Made by a program: the position numbers and the translations under genes. A stretch of 64,000 nucleotides of DNA, taken from Cellulosimicrobium sp. Marseille-Q4280 (GTDB taxonomy: Bacteria; Actinomycetota; Actinomycetes; Actinomycetales; Cellulomonadaceae). Location of the stretch: assembly GCF_943181405.1 (NCBI RefSeq), contig NZ_CALPBY010000004.1:124001-188000 (forward strand), written 5' to 3'. The notes beneath the pieces were generated by a model. The model was given only the letters and a program-made list of their open reading frames with translations. It made no database searches and was not told the origin of the DNA. Positions within the stretch are counted from its first letter, which is position 1, and the number at the start of each line of letters is the position of its first letter. This document shows, piece after piece, positions 8,517 to 15,974 of this stretch.

Positions 8517-8820
8517 GGCGCACCGGGTGGTGCTGTGCGCGCCGCCACGCGGGACCCAGGACCGGAGCTGCCGACGGGCGGCTCCGGCCCTGTCTTCCCC
8601 TGGCGTCGGCCCATCCATGTGTACGGAAGTTCGGGCATGTGCCCTCGCGAGTGCACGGCGCGATCCTCACATGCCGGAGTCGGTGGATCAGGTGGCGCCG
8701 GCTGGGGTCGGAGGCGGCCGGGACAGGCCGCCGGGTGTCATGGCGCCTCGAACGTCTACGCGCCGTGCTCCAAGCCAGGAGAGCGACCGACGAGCACTCG
8801 TGGGACCGGGCGAGTGCGGC
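8517..8820. other. 304-bp gap between convergent genes, with two hairpins
   Basis: No credible gene. A near-perfect 11-bp stem at 8562-8587 (CCGGAGCTGCC, loop GACG) is a likely terminator for the ribosomal operon. A perfect 7-bp stem at 8713-8732 (GGCGGCC/GGCCGCC) could end the minus-strand regulator transcript. Neither has a T run, as is usual in this GC range. Confidence 0.4.
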
Positions 8821-9654
8821 TCACGTGGCGGGCGTCGCCGGAGGCGTAGCGTGCAGTGAGGCCAGCAGCTGCAGCTTTTCGGCGCTGGGCGTGCCGGGCG
8901 CGGCCTGGTAGACGATCAGCTGGCGGCCCGGTGAGCCCTTGACGTCGAACGCGTGGTAGTCGAGGACGAGGTCGCCGACGTCGCGGTGGCGGAACGTCTT
9001 GGAGTCGTGCGTCTTGCCGCGCACGTCGTGCTGGGCCCACAGGTGGCGGAACGCGGCGCTGGCTGCCGAGAGCTCGACCACCAGCCGGCGCACGGCGTCG
9101 GCGGAGTCGACGTGGCCCAAGGCCAGGCGCAGGTTGGCCACGCAGGACTCGGCGGCCCGGTCCCAGCGGGCGTAGAAGCTGGTGCCGGCCAGGTCGAGGA
9201 ACGTCATGCGCGCCAGGTTGTCGATGCGGTCGAAGTCGGAGTACAGGGCCCCGGCCAGGGCGTTGTGCGCCAGGACGTCGAGCTGCCGGTCGATGATCAT
9301 CGCGGGGGTGGCCGGCCAGGCGTCGAGCAGGTCGAGCAGCGACTGCGGCGGTGTCGCGCTGACCGCGGTCAGGGCCGTGGGTGCCAGGTCGGCGAGGCGG
9401 AAGAGGTGCTCCTGCTGGTCGGTGTCGAGGCACAGAGCGCTGGCGATGGCGTTGAGCACCGACGGTGACGGGTTGCGTTCGCGTCCCTGCTCCAGCCGGG
9501 CGTAGTAGTCCACGCTGACGCCGGCCAGCAGGGCCACCTCCTCGCGACGCAGCCCGGTGACGCGCCGAGGGGTGTGCCCGGGCAGCCCGACGTCGTCGGG
9601 CTGGACCTGCCCGCGGCGTGCCTTGAGGAACGGACCGAGATCTGAGGTGCTCAC
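8821..9654 (-). CDS. XRE-family regulator with MmyB-like ligand domain
   Basis: The GTG at 9654 is chosen because the family begins (M/V)STSDLGPFLKARR; longer in-frame starts add unrelated sequence. 277 aa. The helix-turn-helix is at about 25-80 (RREEVALLAGVSVDYYARLEQGRERNPS). The C-terminal MmyB-like PAS-type domain is at about 105-270 (LVLDYHAFDVKGSPGRQLIVYQAAPGTPS). Such proteins usually control neighbouring oxidoreductase or hydrolase genes. It lies 101 bp behind, and on the same strand as, the amidohydrolase/Atu4866 operon, so it is the best candidate for its regulator. Confidence 0.85.
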   Translation of the reverse strand: MSTSDLGPFLKARRGQVQPDDVGLPGHTPRRVTGLRREEVALLAGVSVDYYARLEQGRERNPSPSVLNAIASALCLDTDQQEHLFRLADLAPTALTAVSATPPQSLLDLLDAWPATPAMIIDRQLDVLAHNALAGALYSDFDRIDNLARMTFLDLAGTSFYARWDRAAESCVANLRLALGHVDSADAVRRLVVELSAASAAFRHLWAQHDVRGKTHDSKTFRHRDVGDLVLDYHAFDVKGSPGRQLIVYQAAPGTPSAEKLQLLASLHATPPATPAT

Positions 9655-9755
9655 GCTCCGACCGTAGAGGCACCGCAGCCCACCAACCAGGACCTGGTGC
9701 CCCCTGGCAGCCACTCGAGGCGTCGTGCGGGACACGTGCCCGGCGCGCCGCCTGC

Positions 9756-10394
9756 TCAGCGCCGGGTCATCACGAACCCGGCGTGGTGCAGCACGCCGTC
9801 GAGCAGCTGGCCGAACGCCCAGAAGCCGGAGTCGTCCAGGTAGGTGATGCGGTCGGTGTGGACCCAGTAGCGGCCGGTGTAGGCGTCAGCCCGCCCGCCA
9901 CGGGTCTCCGAGTAGCGGCCGTCCGCCCGCAGGTGCTGCTGCAGGTCCCGGTGAGGGTCGTGCCAGGTGCCCACCCACGTGGCCCGCACCGTCGGGTCGG
10001 CGACGTCCTGCCCGGCAGGCCGGGTCGGTGTGCCGTCCCACGCCTCGAGGTGGCCCGCGACCCACACGGCCAGCAGGTCACGCGGGTCGACGACCAGCAT
10101 GGTCCGCACCTGCGCCTCGCTGACCGGTCGACGCACGACGGCGAAGGTGGCCGCGTTGCCGGGCACCAGGTCGTACCTGCCACGCCGGGAAGGTGGCAGC
10201 TGCGCCACGGCGCTGTCGACCGACAGCGGGACGGCATGGGCGCCGTCGGCGCCGATCACCTCCGTCCCGGCGTCGGCCGGCCCCGGGGCCAGGCGCTCCC
10301 CGACGACGTACAGGTCGCCGCGTCCCACTCTCCCGGGGGTCGCCCTGACGTGCGCGCCCGTGACGACGAACGCGTCGGCGCTCGGCGGGGTCAC
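9756..10394 (-). CDS. amidohydrolase-relic / Atu4866-domain fusion (copy 2)
   Basis: The GTG at 10394 overlaps the amidohydrolase stop (GTGA); 212 aa. Residues about 8-60 look like the N-terminal beta strands of an amidohydrolase composite domain (VVTGAHVRATPGRVGRGDL). Residues about 80-125 look like its C-terminal strands (DLLAVWVAGHLEAWDGT, compare NITSVWVAGQVRKWDGE in the neighbour). The metal-binding barrel between them is missing. Residues about 138-212 are an Atu4866 domain (TWHDP...DGRYSETRGGR...YWVHTDRITYLDDSGFWAFG), a small beta-barrel family of unknown role. It pairs with the copy at 11779. Confidence 0.7.
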   Translation of the reverse strand: MTPPSADAFVVTGAHVRATPGRVGRGDLYVVGERLAPGPADAGTEVIGADGAHAVPLSVDSAVAQLPPSRRGRYDLVPGNAATFAVVRRPVSEAQVRTMLVVDPRDLLAVWVAGHLEAWDGTPTRPAGQDVADPTVRATWVGTWHDPHRDLQQHLRADGRYSETRGGRADAYTGRYWVHTDRITYLDDSGFWAFGQLLDGVLHHAGFVMTRR

Positions 10395-11782
10395 CGGCCG
10401 GCCACCGGGGTGGCAAGGCGCTCGGTGATCGCGGCGAGCGAGTCGTGCACCTGGGTGCGCAGCGCGTCGACGTCCACGCCGACGAGCTCGCCGTCCCACT
10501 TGCGCACCTGGCCCGCCACCCACACCGAGGTGATGTTCGAGCGGTCGGCGCCCAGCACGAGGGTCCCGATCGCGTCGTGCAGCGGCATGGTGTTGATCGC
10601 CTCGGCGTCCACGACGATCAGGTCGGCCTGCTTGCCGGGGGTGATGGAGCCGGTGCGGTCGTCGAGCCGCAGCGTGCGTGCTCCGGACAGGGTGGCGAAG
10701 TCGAGGACGTCACGGGTGGTGATGCGGGTGGGCTCCCGCCCGGTCCCGTAGGCGGAGTTGACCGCACGCATGCGCTGGATGGTCAGCAGCGCCCGCATCT
10801 GGGTGAACATGTCGGAGGCCAGCGCGACCTCCACGTCCACCGACAGCCCGGGCCGGATGCCGTGGGCGAGAGCATCGTCGACCGGCGGGACGGCGTCCTC
10901 CAGCCCGATCTGGGCGTCGGAGGTGGGTGCCAGCGCGACCGTCACGCCGTGGTCGCGCATCGCCGCCCAGGCGTCCGCGGTGAGCGCCGTGGAGTGGATG
11001 GACTCCAGGTGCGGGCCGAGCAGTCCCTGGCTCTGCCAGGCGAGGACGGCCCGGGAGGCGCCCTGGCCGAACATCACGTCCAGGCTCACACCGATGTCCA
11101 GGTCGGTGGCGACCTCGGCCAGCTCGGGACCGTAGGCGAGGTGCCCGGCGATGTCTCCGGTGGCCAACGCTGCCATGCGCAGCGTCACGAGCTGGTCGTC
11201 GGTGGGGACGTACGTCGAGCGCAACCGGGCGAGATCCGCGGGCCACTGGCCGTCCCAGTCGCCGAAGTGCGGGCCCATGGAGGCGTGCACGCCGCGGATG
11301 CCGGAGTCGATCAGCGCGGTGATCGCGGCGTCCGAGTGCGCGGTGGTGCGTGAGTTGTGCGAGAAGTCGAGCATCGTGGTGATGCCGCCGTCCAGCGCGG
11401 TCAGCGCGGCCAGGCGGGTCCCGACGTACACGTCCTCGGGCGCGTAGGCGGGCGCCACATGCATGAGCGTGGACTGCAGGTACCCGGCCAGGTCGTCGAC
11501 GTCGGGGATGGTGCGGCGCATCTGCGCCTGCCAGGCGTGCCGGTGGGTGTCCACCATGCCGGGGGCCACGATGCTGCCGGTCGCGTCGACGACGATCGCG
11601 CCGGTGTCCGGCAGGTGCCGGCCGACGTCGACGATGCGTTCCCCGCGGACCAGCACGTCGCCGGCATCGATGGTCCCCAGCGTGGGGTCCATCGTCACGA
11701 CGGTGCCGCCGCGCAGCAGGACGATCCGGTCGGGGTCGGTGGCGGAGCGGGTCAGTGCGTCGAGGGCGGGGCCGGTGCTCAT
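10391..11782 (-). CDS. ATZ/TRZ-type metal-dependent amidohydrolase
   Basis: ATG at 11782, overlapping the upstream gene by ATGA; 463 aa, full length for the family. Composite-domain strands (about 18-70) lead to the metal motif DTHRH (about 76-80) at the end of strand 1 of the barrel. A further His lies in IHSTALT and a late Asp in the SVDVEVALASD region. The C-terminal TPGKQADLIVVD is typical. The family hydrolyses or deaminates ring amines and amides such as cytosine, guanine or triazines. The substrate here is unknown. It lies between two barrel-less relatives in a three-gene operon. Confidence 0.8.
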   Translation of the reverse strand: MSTGPALDALTRSATDPDRIVLLRGGTVVTMDPTLGTIDAGDVLVRGERIVDVGRHLPDTGAIVVDATGSIVAPGMVDTHRHAWQAQMRRTIPDVDDLAGYLQSTLMHVAPAYAPEDVYVGTRLAALTALDGGITTMLDFSHNSRTTAHSDAAITALIDSGIRGVHASMGPHFGDWDGQWPADLARLRSTYVPTDDQLVTLRMAALATGDIAGHLAYGPELAEVATDLDIGVSLDVMFGQGASRAVLAWQSQGLLGPHLESIHSTALTADAWAAMRDHGVTVALAPTSDAQIGLEDAVPPVDDALAHGIRPGLSVDVEVALASDMFTQMRALLTIQRMRAVNSAYGTGREPTRITTRDVLDFATLSGARTLRLDDRTGSITPGKQADLIVVDAEAINTMPLHDAIGTLVLGADRSNITSVWVAGQVRKWDGELVGVDVDALRTQVHDSLAAITERLATPVAGR

Positions 11783-12519
11783 CGGGCGTCCTTCCGGTGC
11801 ATGGTGTAGCCGGCGTGGTGCAGGGCGTCGCCGGCGAACGTGCCGAAGGCCCAGAAGCCGAGGTCGTCGAGGTAGTCGATGCGGTCGCCGTCGATCCAGT
11901 AGCTGCCTTGGAAGGCGTGCGGCCGTCCGCCGCGGGTCTCGTCGTAGCGGCCGTCGGCTGTCAGCTCTTGGTGGAGGAAGTCGTCGGTGTCGATCCATAC
12001 GCCCACACGGCTCGGGTCCACCGCAGGCCGACCAGGCAATGAGGAGGTGGCCGGGACACCGCCGAAGGACTCGCCGGCCCAGTGGGTGGGCCGCCCCTCG
12101 AGCAGTACGGCAAGGAGGTGCTCGGGCTGGGTGAACGCGGTGTGCAGCGCCGCGGGCAGGTCGGCAGCGTGCTGGGCGGGCACGACGACGAGGCCGGCCT
12201 CGGATCCGGGAGCGAGCGTCCCGGCCCCGGTGCCGCGCGCTGCGGCGCCGAGGGTGGCGGTCGCGTCGAGGCGAGCCGGCAGGACGGCGGTGCCGGTGGC
12301 GTCGATGACCACGGCGCCGTCGTCCTCGGCTGCGGTGACGATCCCGGGTCCGACACCGACGATCAGCGTCGCGCCGATGAGGACGTCGGCACCGTGCATG
12401 GTGCCGATCAGCGGGTCGAGGGTGTGAACGGTCGCGTTGGTCAGCAGCAGCGGCCGGTCGGCACCGGCGCGCACGGCGTCCAGACCAGCGGCAGTGAAGG
12501 AGGGAAAGGCGTTGGGCAT
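11779..12519 (-). CDS. amidohydrolase-relic / Atu4866-domain fusion (copy 1)
   Basis: ATG at 12519 after GGTGGAGCC; 246 aa and first gene of the operon. Residues about 24-78 (LLLTNATVHTLDPLIGTMHG...VVIDATGTAVLPARLDA) are a clear amidohydrolase N-terminal composite domain. Where the intact enzyme has GMVDTHRH this protein has PARLDATATLG, so the HxH ligands and the whole barrel are gone. A C-terminal composite remnant (SEAGLVVVPA) follows. Residues about 165-246 form an Atu4866 domain (VGVWIDTDD...DGRYDETRGGR...YWIDGDRIDYLDDLGFWAFG). Function unknown; a binding or scaffold partner for the neighbouring enzyme is a guess. Confidence 0.7.
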   Translation of the reverse strand: MPNAFPSFTAAGLDAVRAGADRPLLLTNATVHTLDPLIGTMHGADVLIGATLIVGVGPGIVTAAEDDGAVVIDATGTAVLPARLDATATLGAAARGTGAGTLAPGSEAGLVVVPAQHAADLPAALHTAFTQPEHLLAVLLEGRPTHWAGESFGGVPATSSLPGRPAVDPSRVGVWIDTDDFLHQELTADGRYDETRGGRPHAFQGSYWIDGDRIDYLDDLGFWAFGTFAGDALHHAGYTMHRKDAR

Positions 12520-12728
12520 GGCTCCACCCTCGTGCGTCCCGACGCGGACTAGAAGGCCGGGACGCACCCAGGGAGCGCCGCACCCCGGCTACGTGAGCCC
12601 ACCGGCCGCGCTGAGGGAGGCGCCGGCCAGTCGCCCGCGCGCGGCCAGAGCGGGTCGTGGACGAGGGGCTGCTCCGCGGTGGTCACCTCAAGACCTGGGC
12701 CCGTCGACGGCCGACCGCCGCGGTCCCG
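12520..12728 (-). promoter_or_regulatory. 209-bp gap, presumed promoter of the amidohydrolase operon
   Basis: The upstream gene (DUF1304) ends at 12729 on the same strand, so a promoter for the three-gene operon should lie here unless it is read through. No clear -35/-10 pair or operator was recognised. Confidence 0.25.
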
Positions 12729-13106
12729 TCAGGACGCGAGCGTCGCGACGAGCGTCGCCAGCCCGAACCCCGACTGCCCCAGGGTCCCGGTCCACAGCCG
12801 ATGGTCGGAGATCCACAGGACGACGCCACCCAGCGTCATGAACCCCGCGGTGTACAGCACGAGGGTGCGGCCTTCGTCGATGAGCCCCTGCGCGGCGAGC
12901 GCGACGCCCAGCACGGTGCCGGCACCGAGGAAGATGTTGTAGAACGCGACGTTGAAGGCCCACAGCGTGACCTCGGGCGGCGACGACTGCTTGCGCAGCA
13001 GGAACTGCTGGGCCCAGGGCCGGTGGAAGAAGAAGGCCTCGACGACTCCGACGCCGACGTGCAGGACGCCGGCGGCGACGGCGAGGACCTGGGCGAGCGT
13101 GCTCAT
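12729..13106 (-). CDS. DUF1304 membrane protein
   Basis: ATG at 13106, overlapping the upstream stop by ATGA; 125 aa with four hydrophobic helices. The DUF1304 pattern is clear: VEAFFFHRPWAQQFLL near the N-terminus, AFNVAFYNIFLGAG in helix 2, and LYTAGFM in helix 3. The family is a small integral membrane protein of unknown activity. Coupling to the MDMPI-fold enzyme and divergence from a MarR regulator suggest an inducible stress or detoxification pair. Confidence 0.85.
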   Translation of the reverse strand: MSTLAQVLAVAAGVLHVGVGVVEAFFFHRPWAQQFLLRKQSSPPEVTLWAFNVAFYNIFLGAGTVLGVALAAQGLIDEGRTLVLYTAGFMTLGGVVLWISDHRLWTGTLGQSGFGLATLVATLAS

Positions 13107-13780
13107 GGGAGCTCCTCCCGGTTCTGCGGCGAGAACGAGCGGGCGAGGCGACGGGCGCCGTCCCCGTCCAGGTGGGCGAGGGCTGCAGGTCGCCCGGTCA
13201 GCAGCAGGAGCAGCGCGGTCATGGAGCCGGTCACCTGCTGGCCCTCGCCGCGGTGCCACGGCACGTCGGCGGCGACGAGGTGGAACCCGGTCAGCCGTCT
13301 CCGGGCGCGGAAGGGGAACGAAACGGCCCATACGCGCTCGGCCGCCTCGCGGGCCGCGACCTGCGGGGCGGGGACCTCGATCCCGAGCGCGACGGCGACG
13401 TCCTGCGTGTGGACGAGCGCGTCGACGAGGGCGACGCGCGGGGTCGTCCCCGGCGCGAGTCGGCGGGAGCCGGCGGTCGCGCGCAGGGTGGCGAGGACGT
13501 CCTCGCGAGGACGCGACCCGGCCTCGCGCGTGAGGAGGTCCATCATCCGGTCGAAGCTCCCGTGGCCACGGACCAGGCCGCGGACGAGCGCGCGGCGCGT
13601 CGAGGTGGGGGCGAGGGTGAGATGGGCGGCGACGTCGTGCACACGCCACCCCGCGCACAGGCTGGGGCGTTCCCAGTCGGCGGGGCCGAGCCCGGTGACG
13701 AGGTCCACGAAGGAGGCCCGGGCGAGCGCGACGGCCGCCCACACCTCGTCCTCCGTCATCCAGTAGTCGGGTGCACTCAT
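13103..13780 (-). CDS. MDMPI/DinB-fold (mycothiol-dependent type) protein
   Basis: ATG at 13780; 225 aa. The N-terminal four-helix DinB/MDMPI domain has LCAGWRVHDVAAHLTLAP (about 41-58) and DALVHTQDVAVALG (about 119-132), supplying the metal-binding histidines of the maleylpyruvate isomerase-like actinobacterial family. A C-terminal domain (about 145-220) with LTGRPAALAHLDGDG matches the usual C-terminal module. Members use mycothiol or are of unknown specificity. It is transcribed away from the MarR gene, with the presumed operators between them. Confidence 0.85.
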   Translation of the reverse strand: MSAPDYWMTEDEVWAAVALARASFVDLVTGLGPADWERPSLCAGWRVHDVAAHLTLAPTSTRRALVRGLVRGHGSFDRMMDLLTREAGSRPREDVLATLRATAGSRRLAPGTTPRVALVDALVHTQDVAVALGIEVPAPQVAAREAAERVWAVSFPFRARRRLTGFHLVAADVPWHRGEGQQVTGSMTALLLLLTGRPAALAHLDGDGARRLARSFSPQNREELP

Positions 13781-13809
13781 CGGAGCGCCTCCAGAACTGA
13801 TACGATGAT

Positions 13810-13834
13810 CTGACTACTTTAGTCAGTCGGACTG
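13810..13834. promoter_or_regulatory. MarR-type operator, two overlapping palindromes
   Basis: CTGACTA-CTT-TAGTCAG (13810-13826) is a perfect 7-bp inverted repeat. CAGTC-G-GACTG (13824-13834) overlaps its end. Both sit in the 89-bp divergent gap beside the marR gene, the usual place for autorepression and control of the partner operon. Confidence 0.65.
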
Positions 13835-13869
13835 ACGATGGTCAACCCCTCGACCCCGCGGAGGCGCCC

Positions 13870-14310
13870 GTGAGCCGGCAGGGCGAGCTCAACACCGGAC
13901 TGCTCCTGTTCATCCCCTACCGCGCGCTCGAGCTGCGGGTCTACACCGCGGTCCGGGACGCCGGGTTCGACGACGCGACGCCCGCGCAGCTCCGGGTCTT
14001 CCAGCGCATCGGGCCGCGCGGTACGCGGCTCACCGAGCTCGCGGAGGCGGCGGAGATCACCAAGCAGACCGCAGGCTTCCTCGTCGACCAGCTCGAGGCG
14101 GCCGGGTACACCGAGCGCGTCCCCGACCCGGCCGACCGCCGGGCGCGCCTCGTGCGCGTCACGCCTCGTGGCGAGGCGGCGTCCCGGGTCGCCGCGGCGG
14201 AGCTCGCCCGCGTCGAGGCGGAGTGGACCGCCCATCTCGGCGCGCGCGGCATGGCCTCCCTGCGCCGTCAGCTCGAGCGCCTGCGGGAGATCACCGACCC
14301 CTGGGCCTAG
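13870..14310 (+). CDS. MarR-family transcriptional regulator
   Basis: GTG at 13870, 5 bp after GGAGG; 146 aa. The winged helix is at about 35-105, with recognition helix TELAEAAEITKQTAGFLVDQLEAAGY and wing DPADRRARLVRVTPRG; helices at both ends form the dimer. It diverges from the MDMPI-fold/DUF1304 operon and should repress it, releasing on an aromatic or oxidative ligand as in the family. Its TAG stop overlaps the stop of the convergent ABC gene by three bases, leaving no room for a terminator. Confidence 0.9.
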   Translation: MSRQGELNTGLLLFIPYRALELRVYTAVRDAGFDDATPAQLRVFQRIGPRGTRLTELAEAAEITKQTAGFLVDQLEAAGYTERVPDPADRRARLVRVTPRGEAASRVAAAELARVEAEWTAHLGARGMASLRRQLERLREITDPWA

Positions 14311-15974
14311 GCGCACCGACCCGCTGCGTCGTCGACGCGGTCGAGGCGAACCACCCGATGGGCGGCGTCGACGGTGGCGCGTCGGTGGGCGACGACGAGG
14401 GTGGCGCGGCTCGGCGAGGTGGCGAGCAGCTCCATGAGGGCCGCGTCGGCCTCGTGGTCGAGCGACGCGGTCGCCTCGTCGAGCACGAGGACCCGTGGGT
14501 CGCGCAGCAGAGCGCGTGCGATGGCGACGCGGGCCCGTTGCCCTCCGGAGAGCCCGTGGCCGTGCTCGCCGACGGGGGTGTCCAGTCCCCGGGGCAGCCC
14601 GACGTCGGGGCGGAGGAGGCCGGCGTCCCGAGCGGCCCGTCCGACCGCCTCCGCGGGTGCGTCCGGGTCGCCGAGGACGATGTTGGACCGCACGGTGCCG
14701 CGCAGCAGCGGGGACGACTGCGGGACGACGGCGACGAGTCCGCGCAGCGCCTGGTCGGACAGGTCCCGGACGTCGGTCCCGTCGACGCGGACGGCGCCGG
14801 AGTCGGGGTCCCAGAGCCGTAGCACGAGCCGAGCGGCCGTCGTCTTGCCCGCCCCGGACGGTCCGGTGAGCGCGACCACCTCCCCGGGCCGTACGTGCAG
14901 CGAGAACCGGTCGAGGACGGGCCGGGCGCCGTCGTAGGAGAAGGACACGGCGTCGAGCACGAGGCCGCTCTCCGTCGCGGCGGGTGGCCGGTCCGGCCGC
15001 TGCTCCTCCACCCTGGCGTCCGTCCCGACGGTGGGCGGGAGGTCGAGCACCTCGGTGATCCGCGCGGCCGCCGCGCGCAGCGTGCCGGCGTTGCGCAGGA
15101 GGTCGGCGATCTGGGCCGCGGGACCGAGCCCCGCGACCGCCACGGTCAGGGCGAGCGGGACGTCACCCGGTGCGACCGCGCCACGGTCCAGCAGCGCGAC
15201 GCCGAGCGCGCCGAGGGCGGTGGCCGCGAGCAGCAGGTCGCCGATGCCGCGCTCGGCTCCGAGGCGGGACGCCTCCCGGATCTGGAGGCGGCCCAGTGCT
15301 CGGGTGCGCTCGGACACGTTCGCGAGCTGCACGTCGAGCGCGTCGGCGCCGGCGAGCTCTCGCAGACCGCGGACGGTGTCGATCACCTGGGTGCGCAGCT
15401 GCGCTGCGCCCGTCGCGAGCGCATCGCCGTCGTCTCGGGCGCGTCGCGCCGTGGCGAGGGGGACGGCGACGCCGACGACGAGGAGCGGTACCCACACGAG
15501 CAGCAGCAGAGGGCTGATCGCCGCCGATGCCGCGGCGCTGATCCCGAGGACGAGCCCTGCGCCGAGCGTCTGGGAGACCGTGTGCGCGTAGAGCCACTCG
15601 AGAGTCTCGATGTCGGTGACGACCGTCGTCGTGAGATCGCCCGAGTGCCGATGGCGGGTACGCGCCGGCAGCGCCCGGCGCAGCGTGTCGAAGACCCGCC
15701 CGCGCAGGACGCCGATGAGCCGGTAGGCGAGGTCGTGCGACACCCACGCCTCGCGCCAGGCCGCACCCGCGGCGACCAGGCAGAGGGCGGCGAGCCCGGC
15801 GGTGGTCGGTCCGAGCGCCGGCGGCTCGCCCGCGACCGCCCGTCCGACCGTCGCGGCGAGCCAGAGCGCGATCACCAGCACGGCGACCTGGGCGACGACG
15901 TTCCACACGACCGTCTCGACGAAGAGCCGTCGGTGGGTGAGCACGACCGGGAGCATCCGCAGCACGGGCCTCAT
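14307..15974 (-). CDS. ABC exporter-fold half-transporter (second partner)
   Basis: ATG at 15974, ATGA overlap with its partner; 555 aa. Six-helix membrane domain (about 1-300), then an ATPase with Walker A GPSGAGKTT, signature LSGGQRARVAIARAL, Walker B VLVLDEATASLD and switch VAHR. All catalytic motifs are present. It resembles CydC-like halves but has no cytochrome bd genes nearby. It is the fifth and last gene of an operon headed by a Zur box and a FecBCD-type importer. Exporter-fold pairs of this kind import siderophores in mycobacteria (IrtAB), so import or export of a zinc-binding metallophore is plausible. Confidence 0.8.
   Translation of the reverse strand: MRPVLRMLPVVLTHRRLFVETVVWNVVAQVAVLVIALWLAATVGRAVAGEPPALGPTTAGLAALCLVAAGAAWREAWVSHDLAYRLIGVLRGRVFDTLRRALPARTRHRHSGDLTTTVVTDIETLEWLYAHTVSQTLGAGLVLGISAAASAAISPLLLLVWVPLLVVGVAVPLATARRARDDGDALATGAAQLRTQVIDTVRGLRELAGADALDVQLANVSERTRALGRLQIREASRLGAERGIGDLLLAATALGALGVALLDRGAVAPGDVPLALTVAVAGLGPAAQIADLLRNAGTLRAAAARITEVLDLPPTVGTDARVEEQRPDRPPAATESGLVLDAVSFSYDGARPVLDRFSLHVRPGEVVALTGPSGAGKTTAARLVLRLWDPDSGAVRVDGTDVRDLSDQALRGLVAVVPQSSPLLRGTVRSNIVLGDPDAPAEAVGRAARDAGLLRPDVGLPRGLDTPVGEHGHGLSGGQRARVAIARALLRDPRVLVLDEATASLDHEADAALMELLATSPSRATLVVAHRRATVDAAHRVVRLDRVDDAAGRCA

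Noticed and set aside
8527-8859. Small genes in the gap after rpmJ
   Set aside because: Overlapping frames in all phases, no ribosome sites, Arg/Ser-rich translations without homology.
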